From contig WACF01000002.1 in the NCBI GenBank assembly GCA_026192395.1, positions 124,001-188,000 on the forward strand: 64,000 nt of DNA, written 5' to 3'. The translations under genes and the position numbers were made by a program. The DNA comes from Proteobacteria bacterium 005FR1 (GTDB lineage: Bacteria > Pseudomonadota > Gammaproteobacteria > Pseudomonadales > Cellvibrionaceae). Position 1 is the first letter of the stretch. Each line of letters opens with the position of its first letter. Under the pieces are notes generated by a model. The model saw nothing but the letters and a program-made list of their open reading frames with translations, searched no databases and was not told where the DNA came from. This document shows positions 28,710 to 37,564 of the stretch, piece after piece.

Positions 28710-30758
28710 ATGGGGCACATGGCCAAGCGACTTTGGTTAACTGGGGACGATCTGCAGTCGCTGGATGCGCAAGCATTGCGAAAAATCGTCGCCCGGCATC
28801 AACGGATTTTTGACAGCAGCAGCGGTTATGGATTCTGGGATTGGGACATGCGCACTCACCACTTCGACTGGAGTGGCGAGTTCTGGCAGCAGCTGGGCTA
28901 TGGCGAGGCGGACGTGCCTTCAATCGATGATGCCCGTCGCCTTCCTGAGCTTATTCACCCGGATGATCGCGAGCACTCTCAACATGCCATAGTCGAACAC
29001 CTGAAAACCGGTGTCGGGATCGACGTGACATTCCGGGTTCGCGCTAAAGACGGCAGTTATCGCTGGTCGCAATGTCTGGCGGATTCGGTGCGCGATGAAA
29101 ACGGTCGCGCCATTTACCTCTCCGGAATCAATTTCGACATTACCCGCATCAAAGAGGCGGAAGATGAAACGCGTCGTCGAGAAGCGCGACAGATGCGAAT
29201 TATCAACGCGTCCAATGACGGTGTCTGGGAGTGGTCGGCCGAAGAGGACACCTTCTTTTTTTCCAAGCGCTGTTTCGAGCAGATCGGCATTCCCGTTTCT
29301 GATGAAGATCTGCAGAAGGGGATGGACCATTTCCGCAAGTACCGCGAGCACATCATTCCCGAAGATCGCATCAGAGTCGACGAGGCATGGAAGCGGCATC
29401 TGCGCAACGAAGCGCCTTTCGATGTGGAATACCGAATCACCGGCGGTGGCGGCAAACTTTACTGGCTGCGAGCGCGTGGCCAGGCGATTTTCAACGATCA
29501 AGGCGAGGCCGTCAGTTTCTCCGGTACCAACCTCGACATCACCGAATTGAAGCAGGCCGAGGAGCGGGTGGTCCAGGCCAAGGAGGCCGCGGAAAAAGCC
29601 AATCGCGCCAAGAGCGAGTTTCTGTCGAGCATGAGCCACGAACTGCGCACGCCGCTCAATGCAATTCTCGGTTTTTCCCAGCTGTTCGATTACGAGAGCA
29701 ACCTGACCAAGAGCCAGCGGGAGAACATCCGGGAGATTCGCAAGGCCGGTCAGCACCTTCTGCGTCTAATCAACGATGTGCTGGATCTCGCGAAGATCGA
29801 ATCGGGCAAGCTCACCTTGTCACTGGAGCCGGTGCTGCCCAGCCGGATTGTCGACGAATGTCGCGGCCTGATGCAGTCGCTTGCCGACGTTCGAAAAATC
29901 GTCGTAGTCACGGAAACCAACGGTCTGGAAAACGTTTATCTGTTTGCCGATGCGGTCCGCCTCAAGCAGGTGGTTCTGAATCTGCTCAGCAATGCGATCA
30001 AATACAATCGCGATCACGGCTCGGTGGCAATCCGCTTTGTGGGCACGGAGACGGGCGTGTTGACCATTGAAGTTCACGATACCGGTTATGGAATCCACCG
30101 ATCACAATACGACGCCGTATTTGAGCCCTTCAATCGCTTGGGTGCCGAACAGACCAGCACGGAAGGCTCGGGCGTGGGGCTGGTCATCACCAAGCAGCTG
30201 GTGGAGATGATGGGAGGGAAGCTGGATTTTTTCAGCGAGCCGGGGCAGGGTACCTGCTTTCGGGTCACTTTCAAGCGCGCCGAGCAGTGGACCACCGCCG
30301 ATAGCGAACCGCAAAGACGTGAGTCGAACGGGCAGGCGATTGGTCTCGAGATCGCGGGCGAGCGCCGGGTCTTGTACATCGAAGACAACGCCTCGAACCT
30401 GCGCCTGATGGAGCAGATCATGGAGCGCTTCCCACAGATTCGCTTGCGCACCGCTGACGAAGCGTTTCGTGGTCTTTATCGGGCGCGTACCGAGAGGCCC
30501 GACCTGATTATCCTCGACATCAATCTGCCAGGCATCGACGGTTTCGAAGCGTTGAAAGTGTTGAAAAAAGATCCCGCGACCGCCGGCATACCCGTGATTG
30601 CCTTGTCTGCAAACGCGATGGCTTATGATGTGGAGCGGGGTCTGAAGGCGGGCTTCCGGGCTTATCTCACCAAGCCGGTCAATATCAATGAGTTGATGGA
30701 AACGCTCAACGAGTTGCTAGCCGTCGAGCCGCTTCCCGAGCCTCAGCCCGAGGGCTAG
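28710..30758 (+). CDS. Soluble PAS-PAS hybrid histidine kinase with receiver
   Basis: The protein has 682 residues with no membrane helix. Two PAS_3-type sensor domains (about 30-150 and 160-285, each ending in a G-x-N-x-D-I-T motif typical of a PAC segment) are joined by a coiled-coil to a HisKA domain with H310 (SMSHELRTPLNA), an ATPase domain (LLSNAIKYN, HDTGYGI, GSGVGLVITKQL) and a C-terminal receiver (YIEDNASNLRLM, LIILDINLPGIDG, ALSANAM, LTKP). It senses an internal signal and most likely feeds a phosphorelay through a separate Hpt. AAGGA precedes the ATG at 28710. No cognate regulator lies beside it; the partner is unknown. Confidence 0.92.
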   Translation: MGHMAKRLWLTGDDLQSLDAQALRKIVARHQRIFDSSSGYGFWDWDMRTHHFDWSGEFWQQLGYGEADVPSIDDARRLPELIHPDDREHSQHAIVEHLKTGVGIDVTFRVRAKDGSYRWSQCLADSVRDENGRAIYLSGINFDITRIKEAEDETRRREARQMRIINASNDGVWEWSAEEDTFFFSKRCFEQIGIPVSDEDLQKGMDHFRKYREHIIPEDRIRVDEAWKRHLRNEAPFDVEYRITGGGGKLYWLRARGQAIFNDQGEAVSFSGTNLDITELKQAEERVVQAKEAAEKANRAKSEFLSSMSHELRTPLNAILGFSQLFDYESNLTKSQRENIREIRKAGQHLLRLINDVLDLAKIESGKLTLSLEPVLPSRIVDECRGLMQSLADVRKIVVVTETNGLENVYLFADAVRLKQVVLNLLSNAIKYNRDHGSVAIRFVGTETGVLTIEVHDTGYGIHRSQYDAVFEPFNRLGAEQTSTEGSGVGLVITKQLVEMMGGKLDFFSEPGQGTCFRVTFKRAEQWTTADSEPQRRESNGQAIGLEIAGERRVLYIEDNASNLRLMEQIMERFPQIRLRTADEAFRGLYRARTERPDLIILDINLPGIDGFEALKVLKKDPATAGIPVIALSANAMAYDVERGLKAGFRAYLTKPVNINELMETLNELLAVEPLPEPQPEG

Positions 30759-30809
30759 GCTACTCAGACGCGAAGCTAAGGAGAAGCCGAAAGCCCTTCA
30801 TTACAGTGG

Positions 30810-31610
30810 CTACACGTGGCCCAAATGCTTCTGAGTGATCTGTACCAGGCTGCGGAAGACCTTGGGTGGCGCCGCCGTAATGTTGCCGGTTTCCATATAG
30901 CTTTCGCCGCCCTTCAAATCGGAAACCAGTCCACCCGCTTCCTTGATCAGCAGCACGCCAGCGGCCATATCCCAGGGCTTCAGCGCGATCTCCCAGAAGC
31001 CGTCGAAACGACCAGCGGCCACATAGGCAAGGTCCAACGCGGCCGAACCGGCGCGGCGAATTCCCGCGGTCTGTCCAGCCACATCACGCATGCAGGCAAG
31101 ATAGGCTTCGATATGTTCGAAGGCGAAACCGTTGAATGGAATGCCGGTGCCGATCAGCGCTCCGTCGAGACCGTGCCGCGAGCTGACCCGAATGCGGCGC
31201 CCGTTGAGCTGAGCGCCTTTGCCGCGTGATGCGGCGAATTCTTCCCGCTTGATGGGATCCACGATCACCGCGTGCTCCACGCGACCATTGCGCAGGCAGG
31301 CAATGGAGACGCAAAAGTGAGGAATGCCATGAATAAAGTTGGTGGTGCCGTCGATGGGATCGATCAACCACTCGTACTCGCTTCCCTTGCCCTCATGTAG
31401 CCCGGACTCTTCACCGCGGATGGCATGATCCGGGTAGGCTTTGCGCAAGTGGTAAATCACCTCTTCTTCCGCTGCCCGGTCCACCTGAGTCACAAAATCA
31501 TTGGATGACTTTTTCTCCACTACCACCTTGTCCAGCCGCTCGGCGGCTTGCTCCACCAGTCTGGCTGCTTTCCGGGCTGCGTTCAGCGCGACATTGAGCA
31601 TGGGTTCCAT
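30810..31610 (-). CDS. suhB: Inositol-1-monophosphatase family protein SuhB
   Basis: The protein has 266 residues. It has the magnesium-dependent phosphatase motifs EESG, DPIDGTTNF and WDMAAG. SuhB hydrolyses inositol 1-phosphate in vitro and also takes part in rRNA transcription antitermination. The frame extends 38 codons upstream, but ATG 31610 gives the conserved MEPMLNVALNAARKA start. It is divergent from trmJ, the same arrangement as in Pseudomonas, which supports the assignment. Confidence 0.95.
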   Translation of the reverse strand: MEPMLNVALNAARKAARLVEQAAERLDKVVVEKKSSNDFVTQVDRAAEEEVIYHLRKAYPDHAIRGEESGLHEGKGSEYEWLIDPIDGTTNFIHGIPHFCVSIACLRNGRVEHAVIVDPIKREEFAASRGKGAQLNGRRIRVSSRHGLDGALIGTGIPFNGFAFEHIEAYLACMRDVAGQTAGIRRAGSAALDLAYVAAGRFDGFWEIALKPWDMAAGVLLIKEAGGLVSDLKGGESYMETGNITAAPPKVFRSLVQITQKHLGHV

Positions 31611-31760
31611 AGGCGAGTTCCAGAGGACGAGGTGAATCGGATGCGAATGCAAGGGGCCGCGCAGTATACCAGCGTCCCGCGCATTTGCTAAACTTTGCGG
31701 CCCTGTCGCTAGCCGCGGCGCCATCTTTTTTTAGACCCTTCAGCCGCGAAATAATCATTC

Positions 31761-32567
31761 ATGAGCAAGCAACCGACTTTCGACAACATCCGCATCGTAC
31801 TGGTGAATACCAGCCATCCCGGCAACGTGGGCGCGGCTGCGCGCGCAATGAAAAACATGGGCCTGTCGCGCCTGTATCTGGTGGAGCCGCAGGACTACCC
31901 GTCGCCAAAGGCGGTCTGGCGCGCGGCTAACGCGTCAGACGTGCTGGACAAGGCTGTTGTGGTGGAAACATTGGCGGACGCGGTGGGCGACTGCGCCATG
32001 GTGGTGGGCACCAGCGCCCGCGAGCGGAGAATCCCCTGGCCCTTGTTGACACCGCGCGAATGCGGCGAGCGCAGCTGGGCTGAGTCGGCAGAGCATGAGA
32101 TTGCCATTGTCTTCGGGCGTGAAGATCGGGGGCTTACCAATGAAGAGCTCCAGCAGTGCCATTTTCACGTGCACATTCCCTCCAACCCCGATTACAGTGC
32201 ACTGAACATCAGCGCCGCCGTGCAGGTGATCTGCTACGAGATCCGCATGGCTTACCTGACGGCGAAAGAGGGCAAGCTACCGCACTTCGATGATTGGGAT
32301 CAGCCGCCAGCCAAGCAGCAGGATCTGGAGTATTACTTCTCTCATCTGCAGGACACGCTGGAAACCCTGGGCTTTCTCGACCCCGAAAACCCCCGCCAGA
32401 CCATGACCCGTTTGCGTCGCCTCTACGCACGCATTCGCCCGGACGAAATGGAATTGAGCATTCTGCGGGGCGTTTTGACCGCCACGCAGAATTATATTTT
32501 TCATACCGATAACCGGATTCGGGACTTGAAAGGGGAGAGTGGGGAGTCGAGCCATGGAGAATCGTAA
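31761..32567 (+). CDS. trmJ: tRNA (cytidine/uridine-2'-O-)-methyltransferase TrmJ
   Basis: The protein has 268 residues. It methylates the 2'-oxygen of nucleotide 32 in the anticodon loop of several tRNAs using S-adenosylmethionine. SPOUT-family motifs are NTSHPGNVGAAARAMKNMG at the N-terminus, FGREDRGLTNEE, and the knot-forming IPSNPDYSALNISAAVQ. The C-terminal extension (about 170-265) is typical of the TrmJ dimer. Its TAA stop is the first unit of a 7-base tandem repeat. Gene neighbours suhB and iscR match the conserved order. Confidence 0.95.
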   Translation: MSKQPTFDNIRIVLVNTSHPGNVGAAARAMKNMGLSRLYLVEPQDYPSPKAVWRAANASDVLDKAVVVETLADAVGDCAMVVGTSARERRIPWPLLTPRECGERSWAESAEHEIAIVFGREDRGLTNEELQQCHFHVHIPSNPDYSALNISAAVQVICYEIRMAYLTAKEGKLPHFDDWDQPPAKQQDLEYYFSHLQDTLETLGFLDPENPRQTMTRLRRLYARIRPDEMELSILRGVLTATQNYIFHTDNRIRDLKGESGESSHGES

Positions 32568-32599
32568 GACCTAAGACCTAAGACCTAAGACCTAAGACG
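32565..32599 (+). repeat. Five tandem TAAGACC units starting at the trmJ stop codon
   Basis: Four exact copies of TAAGACC and a fifth ending in G run for 35 bases. The first TAA is the stop codon of trmJ. Confidence 0.9.
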
Positions 32600-32637
32600 A
32601 CCGACCCGACGCGACTGGATCCTGAAAAGAACACCCC

Positions 32638-32717
32638 GTCATTCCGGCGCAGGCCGGAATCTAAATCGAGCTGACGATGCCGGCCTGGACATGGATTCCG
32701 GCCTGCGCCGGAATGAC
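32638..32717. repeat. Perfect 24-bp inverted repeat around a 32-base centre
   Basis: The left arm 32638-32661 (starting GTCATTCCGGCGCAGG) and the right arm 32694-32717 (starting GATTCCGGCCTGCG) are exact reverse complements. The pattern belongs to the widespread CATTCCGGC-type intergenic repeats of proteobacteria. It lies between the convergent trmJ and thioredoxin-fold genes and could also end both transcripts. Confidence 0.85.
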
Positions 32718-32718
32718 G

Positions 32719-32830
32719 CGGGGGCTCGCCAACCGGGCGGTGGCTCGCCGGATTGACGCGGGGGGCTCGCCGGATTGACATGAGAGCTCGCCGGAGTGAC
32801 CCGGGGGGTCGCCGGACTGGCGGGGGAGTG
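32719..32830. repeat. Degenerate 20-22-bp tandem repeat
   Basis: About five units built on GGCTCGCCGGATTGACGCGG follow the inverted repeat directly. GATTGAC in the units resembles the outer end (GAATGAC) of the preceding inverted repeat, so the array may derive from it by local duplication. No gene is seen in the whole 32600-32858 spacer. Confidence 0.65.
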
Positions 32831-32858
32831 CCGGAGGCCGGCTTAGTGCACAGGCAGC

Positions 32859-33437
32859 CTATCTCGCCGCCATCTTCTGCTCTGCCAGCAGCTCGTTGAT
32901 TGCGTTTTCGATGTCCTGATCAGTGAACTGCTTGCTCGGGTTATCCCCCGTCAGGCGGAATCGCTCATTTCCCTGACCGTCGTAGATGATCACGGCGGGG
33001 ATGCCAATGAGCTTGAAGTGCTCAAAGGCGTCGATCATATTCTCATCCATGTGATAGTTGTCGAAGGTGGCATTGATCTCGCGAAGGAAATCCTGCGCCT
33101 GCTGTAGAGCGGTGGGGTCGTCGCGATTGTCGAGATTCAGGGCGACGATCTGCACTCCCTGAGGGCTGTACTTGTCATGCATGTCTACCATCTTGGGGAA
33201 GCGCTTGATGCAGGAGGTGCACCACATGGCCCACAGATCCACGACTACAACAGAAGGTTGGTAGCTGGCCAACTGCTTGTCCCACTGCTGAAAGCTGACC
33301 GGCTTCATCTCCGCCGCGGCGGGCGTGCCGACAATAGCGGTAGTGTCGCTGTTGTCGCAGGCAAGCAAAGCCAACGACAATGCGGCGGCAGCGAGCAGCT
33401 TGCCTGCGCGATTCACTAGAGACAAATCAAAGACCAT
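32859..33437 (-). CDS. TlpA-like thioredoxin-fold lipoprotein
   Basis: The protein has 192 residues from ATG 33437, which has GGAG upstream; the frame is open further but upstream codons overlap the preceding gene. A lipobox (LALLAC) near residue 26 predicts a lipid-anchored periplasmic protein. The fold shows VVVDLWAMWCTSCIKRFPKMV, with the redox pair C-T-S-C, and the cis-proline region IGIPAVIIYDG. It overlaps the upstream redoxin gene by 11 bases, so the two are coupled. Role inferred as a periplasmic disulfide reductase; substrate unknown. Confidence 0.85.
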   Translation of the reverse strand: MVFDLSLVNRAGKLLAAAALSLALLACDNSDTTAIVGTPAAAEMKPVSFQQWDKQLASYQPSVVVVDLWAMWCTSCIKRFPKMVDMHDKYSPQGVQIVALNLDNRDDPTALQQAQDFLREINATFDNYHMDENMIDAFEHFKLIGIPAVIIYDGQGNERFRLTGDNPSKQFTDQDIENAINELLAEQKMAAR

Positions 33438-34080
33438 TGTAATACTCCACTGTACAGCCATAGGCGCTGGTCTCGCGCACCTCGATCTGATCCTCGGTGC
33501 TGGCCAGCGCGTGTTGGACGGCATTTTCCACGTAAAAATCCTTGGGCTCGCCTCGCAAATAGACCGACTTGCCGGGACCTTGCTCCATGGCGGGAGAATT
33601 GTGCAGCAGACCCATGTAGACCAACTCACGATCTTTATTGAACACGAAGAATTCCGGCGTCACCGAAGTGCCGAGCGCACGACCTAACTCCTGACTCTCA
33701 TCACGCAGGTAGGCGAAGTTGAAGCCGCTTTCCTTGGCGCGTTCCTTCATCTTGGGCATCTTGTCGAGGCTATTTATATTGAAGCTCATCGCTATCACTT
33801 TGACAGACTCGTCATGAAACTCATCCACCAGCGCAATCAGGTCCTTTTCGATGCCGCGGGAAAAAGGGCAGGTATTGGAGAGGGAAACGAGCACCACCAC
33901 GTCTTCCTTGATTTGCCTTGAGGAAATGGTCTCGCCGGACACAGTCGGCAGCTCAGAGAAGTCGGGCATGGGATCGCCGATATTCATGACAGAGTTATAC
34001 TGCCCGGCTCCAGCCTGAATGCTCCACAGTGTCGCCGTCAGCAACAGCCACCGCCAAAGCAAAGCACGTGAGTTCTTCAT
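33427..34080 (-). CDS. Exported peroxiredoxin-like redoxin
   Basis: The protein has 217 residues with a signal peptide (LLWRWLLLTATLWSIQAGA). It has the AhpC/TSA-type thioredoxin fold: NIGDPMPDFSELPTVSG, then SLSNTCPFSRG with one cysteine where peroxiredoxins have the peroxidatic residue, and SVTPEFFVF with the cis-proline. A second cysteine sits near the C-terminus (AYGCTVEY), a placement known in unassigned thioredoxin-family proteins. Together with the coupled lipoprotein it may form a periplasmic redox pair. In Pseudomonas this position, between trmJ and iscR, is held by cysE. Confidence 0.83.
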   Translation of the reverse strand: MKNSRALLWRWLLLTATLWSIQAGAGQYNSVMNIGDPMPDFSELPTVSGETISSRQIKEDVVVLVSLSNTCPFSRGIEKDLIALVDEFHDESVKVIAMSFNINSLDKMPKMKERAKESGFNFAYLRDESQELGRALGTSVTPEFFVFNKDRELVYMGLLHNSPAMEQGPGKSVYLRGEPKDFYVENAVQHALASTEDQIEVRETSAYGCTVEYYNGL

Positions 34081-34252
34081 AAGGGCTCCTCAGATCTGAA
34101 ATGCAAGCTAAGCGATTGATCCCGCGAAGCTTTCCTCGCAGGGCATGCTATCGGATTCTGACCCCTGGCTGAATGTAAGGACGCCGCGACTAACAATATT
34201 TAACAAATTCTGCGCAGAAATTAGACAAAACGGCGCGTTATAGGTCTAACGA

Positions 34253-34302
34253 ATAGTTGAGTATTCTGCTCAGTTAAATACTTGACCAAATTACTAGGTT
34301 AT
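34253..34302 (+). promoter_or_regulatory. Two abutting IscR type-1 boxes
   Basis: Two 25-base sites touch end to end. Box 1 (34253-34277) begins ATAGTTGAG and ends GCTCAGTTAA. Box 2 (34278-34302) begins ATACTTGACC and ends TACTAGGTTAT. Both follow the type-1 pattern known upstream of E. coli iscR, where [2Fe-2S]-IscR represses its own operon. Box 2 covers the -35 hexamer. Confidence 0.75.
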
Positions 34303-34310
34303 AAGATAAT
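34282..34310 (+). promoter_or_regulatory. iscR-suf operon promoter
   Basis: TTGACC (34282-34287) and GATAAT (34305-34310) are separated by exactly 17 bases and stand 35 bases before the iscR ATG. The -35 lies within the second IscR box, which fits autorepression. Confidence 0.75.
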
Positions 34311-34344
34311 CAGCCACCTTTGAGAGGTGAGGAGAGGAGTTGCG

Positions 34345-34836
34345 ATGCGACTGACCACCAAGGGCCGTTATGCGGTAACCGCCATGCTGGATCTGGCACT
34401 GCATGCCGATCGTGGGCCCATTAGTTTATCCGATATATCCAAGCGACAGGAGATTTCTCTGTCCTATCTCGAGCAACTTTTTTCCAAGCTCAGACAGAAC
34501 GAGCTGGTAAGCAGCGTGCGCGGCCCCGGCGGCGGCTATCGCCTGAGTCGGCCAGCCGACCAGATCTTTGTTGCGCAAATCATCGATGCCGTGAACGAAT
34601 CCATCGACGCCACCAACTGCGGCGGTGCCGGCAACTGCCAGAAGGGACAGGTATGCCTCACTCATTACCTGTGGTGTGACTTGAGCGAGCAAATTCACCA
34701 GTTTCTCAGTGGCATCAGTCTGGCGAGCCTGGTTGCCCGCAAGGATGTGAAGTCGGTCTCCGAGCGGCAGGATGCCGAGGAAAGCCAGGAAAACGAGGAA
34801 AAGAAGAACCGCGAGCAAAAACTCCAGCTCATGTAA
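34345..34836 (+). CDS. iscR: Fe-S cluster assembly regulator IscR
   Basis: The protein has 163 residues from ATG 34345, behind GGAGAGGAG. It is a winged-helix Rrf2 repressor: [18 protein letters not shown], then a recognition region [11 protein letters not shown], and the cluster ligands C92, C98, C104 and H107 at the same positions as in E. coli IscR. It represses its own operon when clusters are plentiful; two type-1 boxes lie directly upstream. The C-terminal tail is glutamate/lysine-rich. It heads the operon iscR-iscS-sufBCDS-sufA-sufT-sufE. Confidence 0.96.
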   Translation: MRLTTKGRYAVTAMLDLALHADRGPISLSDISKRQEISLSYLEQLFSKLRQNELVSSVRGPGGGYRLSRPADQIFVAQIIDAVNESIDATNCGGAGNCQKGQVCLTHYLWCDLSEQIHQFLSGISLASLVARKDVKSVSERQDAEESQENEEKKNREQKLQLM

Positions 34837-34860
34837 GCGAGGCTCCTGTAAAATATCCTT

Positions 34861-36012
34861 ATGACGAGTAAGCCTATTTACCTGGACTATGCCGCAACCA
34901 CACCCATGGACTCCCGGGTGGCCGACGCGATGACCGCCTGCCTGACTCTGGAGGGGACCTTCGCCAATCCGGCCTCCCGCTCCCATGTCTATGGTTGGCA
35001 GGCGGAAGAGAAAGTTGAGCTCGCGCGCCGCCAGGTTGCGGACCTGCTGGGCTGTGATCCCCGCGAAGTGGTCTGGACCAGCGGCGCGACCGAGTCCAAT
35101 AACCTGGCGCTCAAGGGTGTTTTCGAGGCGGCCGGTTTCGGCGGACACTTGATCACCTCGGTGATTGAGCACAAGGCGGTTATCGATCCCGCCCGCTGGC
35201 TGGAAAGCCGCGGGGTGGCGGTCAGCTGGCTGAAGCCCGATGCCGGCGGAGTCATCAGCGCTGCGCAGGTAAAGGAGGCGCTTCGCCCCGAGACCCGCCT
35301 GGTGAGCCTGATGATGGTGAACAATGAAACCGGCGTGATCAATCCGATTGCGGAGATCAGCGAGGCCTGCCGCGGAGCGGGTGTGCTGCTGCACGTGGAC
35401 GCCGCGCAGGCAGCTGGCAAGCTGGATTTGAACGTGGATTCACTGGGTGTGGACCTGCTCAGCCTGTCGGCCCACAAGTTCTACGGACCCAAAGGTATCG
35501 GCGCACTTTACGTGCGCCGTGCGATTCAGCGGGAGATTGCGCCGCAAATTCACGGCGGCGGCCACGAACGGGGCCTGCGTTCCGGTACACTGCCCACCCA
35601 CCAGATTGTGGGCATGGGTGAAGCCGCTCGGCTGGCGCTGGAAAATCGCGCTGAAGAATCGGAGCGAATCGCCGGCTTGCGGGATTCGCTATGGGCTGGC
35701 ATCGCCGATCTGCCGGGCGTCAAGCGCAACGGCAGCGCCGAGCAGGTAAGCCCGGCGCATCTGAATGTGTGCTTCTCCGGTCTCGAAGGCGAGATGTTGC
35801 TGTTGTCTCTGCGGGAAATCGCGGTGTCAACCGGCTCCGCCTGCACCTCGGCGAGTATGGAGCCGTCTTACGTATTAAAGGCCATGGGCGTGAAAGATGA
35901 AGACGCCCTCAGTTCCCTGCGAATCTCTCTGGGCCGATTCACAACCGCCAGCGACGTTGAGCGGGCGGTGGAATCCATTCGCAGGACCGTGGCGCAATTG
36001 CAGGCTGCCTGA
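34861..36012 (+). CDS. iscS: Cysteine desulfurase, IscS/NifS type
   Basis: The protein has 383 residues, class I (IscS-like). It takes sulfur from cysteine using pyridoxal phosphate. YLDYAATTPMD opens the protein, TSGATESNNLALKG follows, the cofactor lysine is in SLSAHKFYGPKG, and the sulfur-carrying cysteine is in STGSACTSASMEPS on the long flexible loop typical of this class. It lies 24 bases after iscR. No iscU scaffold gene follows; instead a complete suf set does, including a second desulfurase. It may serve tRNA thiolation and thiamine as well as clusters. Confidence 0.92.
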   Translation: MTSKPIYLDYAATTPMDSRVADAMTACLTLEGTFANPASRSHVYGWQAEEKVELARRQVADLLGCDPREVVWTSGATESNNLALKGVFEAAGFGGHLITSVIEHKAVIDPARWLESRGVAVSWLKPDAGGVISAAQVKEALRPETRLVSLMMVNNETGVINPIAEISEACRGAGVLLHVDAAQAAGKLDLNVDSLGVDLLSLSAHKFYGPKGIGALYVRRAIQREIAPQIHGGGHERGLRSGTLPTHQIVGMGEAARLALENRAEESERIAGLRDSLWAGIADLPGVKRNGSAEQVSPAHLNVCFSGLEGEMLLLSLREIAVSTGSACTSASMEPSYVLKAMGVKDEDALSSLRISLGRFTTASDVERAVESIRRTVAQLQAA

Positions 36013-36054
36013 CCCGCAGCGGGCAAGAAACGAATCAGTTGAAAGAGTTGTTGT

Positions 36055-37491
36055 ATGACTGAGCAAATCGACAAGGCATTGAAGCGCGAGTACGAAGCCG
36101 GTTTTGTTTCCAATATCGAGTCGGAAACCTTTCCGCCCGGCCTCGACGAAGATGTGATCTACCGCATCTCCGCGATCAAGCGCGAGCCCGATTGGATGCT
36201 CGAGTGGCGCTTGAAGGCATTCAGAATCTGGAAGGAAATGGAGGAGCCCACCTGGGCCCACGTGGATTATCCGCCCATTGATTTCCAATCGATTTCCTAC
36301 CACTCCGCTCCCAAGTCCATGAAGGACAAACCCAAATCCCTGGACGAAGTGGACCCGGAACTGCTGCGCACTTATGAAAAGCTGGGTATTCCGCTGCTCG
36401 AACAGCAGATGCTGGCCGGCGTTGCGGTAGACGCGGTTTTCGATTCCGTGTCCGTGGTGACCACCTTCCGTGAAAAGCTGGCGGAAGCGGGTGTGATCTT
36501 CTGTCCTATTTCCGAAGCCATTCAGGAATATCCTGAACTGGTGAAGAAATATCTGGGCAGCGTGGTGCCGCAGCGGGACAACTTCTATGCAGCGCTGAAC
36601 AGCGCCGTGTTCACCGACGGCTCCTTTGTGTACATCCCCAAGGGTGTGCGCTGCCCGATGGAGCTGTCCACGTACTTCCGCATCAACGAGCAGAACACCG
36701 GCCAGTTCGAGCGCACGCTGATCATTGCCGAAGAAGGCAGTCACGTAAGCTATTTGGAAGGCTGCACGGCGCCGCAGCGCGATGAAAATCAGCTGCACGC
36801 TGCGGTGGTGGAACTGGTGGCCCTGGATAACGCGGAAATCAAATATTCCACCGTTCAGAACTGGTATCCCGGCGACGAGCAAGGTCGTGGCGGTATCTAC
36901 AACTTCGTGACCAAGCGCGGCGAATGTCATCGCAATGCGAAGATATCCTGGACCCAGGTGGAAACCGGTTCGGCAATCACCTGGAAGTATCCCAGCTGTA
37001 TTCTGCGCGGCGACAACAGCATCGGCGAGTTCTACTCGGTGGCGCTGACCCGCGGCAAGCAGCAGGCTGATACCGGTACCAAGATGATTCACATCGGCAA
37101 GAACACCCGATCGACGATCATTTCCAAGGGGATATCGGCCGGCCAGAGCAACAACGCCTATCGGGGCCTGGTGCGAATGAATCCGGGCGCCGACGGAGCG
37201 CGCAATTACACCCAGTGCGATTCGCTGCTGATCGGCGATCAGTGCGGTGCGCACACCTTCCCTTATGTGGAAAGTCGTAATCCCAGCGCCGTGGTCGAGC
37301 ACGAAGCGACCACCTCCAAGGTGAGCGACGACCAGCTGTTCCTGTGCCGCCAGCGAGGGATCGATACCGAGAAAGCGGTATCCATGATCGTCAACGGCTT
37401 CTGCAAGGACGTCTTCAGGGAACTTCCGATGGAATTCGCCGTTGAAGCCGGGAAGCTGCTCGAAATCAGCCTTGAAGGCTCGGTAGGCTAA
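36055..37491 (+). CDS. sufB: Fe-S cluster assembly protein SufB
   Basis: The protein has 478 residues, normal for SufB. It is the scaffold core of the SufBC2D complex on which clusters form. The N-terminal part includes [13 protein letters not shown], and the beta-helix region contains [38 protein letters not shown] and [24 protein letters not shown], all standard SufB stretches. It is followed by sufC after 73 bases. Confidence 0.97.
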   Translation: MTEQIDKALKREYEAGFVSNIESETFPPGLDEDVIYRISAIKREPDWMLEWRLKAFRIWKEMEEPTWAHVDYPPIDFQSISYHSAPKSMKDKPKSLDEVDPELLRTYEKLGIPLLEQQMLAGVAVDAVFDSVSVVTTFREKLAEAGVIFCPISEAIQEYPELVKKYLGSVVPQRDNFYAALNSAVFTDGSFVYIPKGVRCPMELSTYFRINEQNTGQFERTLIIAEEGSHVSYLEGCTAPQRDENQLHAAVVELVALDNAEIKYSTVQNWYPGDEQGRGGIYNFVTKRGECHRNAKISWTQVETGSAITWKYPSCILRGDNSIGEFYSVALTRGKQQADTGTKMIHIGKNTRSTIISKGISAGQSNNAYRGLVRMNPGADGARNYTQCDSLLIGDQCGAHTFPYVESRNPSAVVEHEATTSKVSDDQLFLCRQRGIDTEKAVSMIVNGFCKDVFRELPMEFAVEAGKLLEISLEGSVG

Positions 37492-37564
37492 AAATCAACT
37501 GCTTACGCAGCGAAAGCGCTGACGTTCCGGAACTCGAATCGAAGATCTGAAACAAGGTTCATCT

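Noticed and set aside
15942-30809. Integrative element with integrase or transposase
   Set aside because: No integrase, transposase, relaxase or phage gene and no direct-repeat attachment sites were found at the edges of the accessory block.
32600-32858. CRISPR-like array in the repeat-rich spacer
   Set aside because: Units are contiguous and degenerate with no unique spacers of constant length, and no cas genes are in the window.
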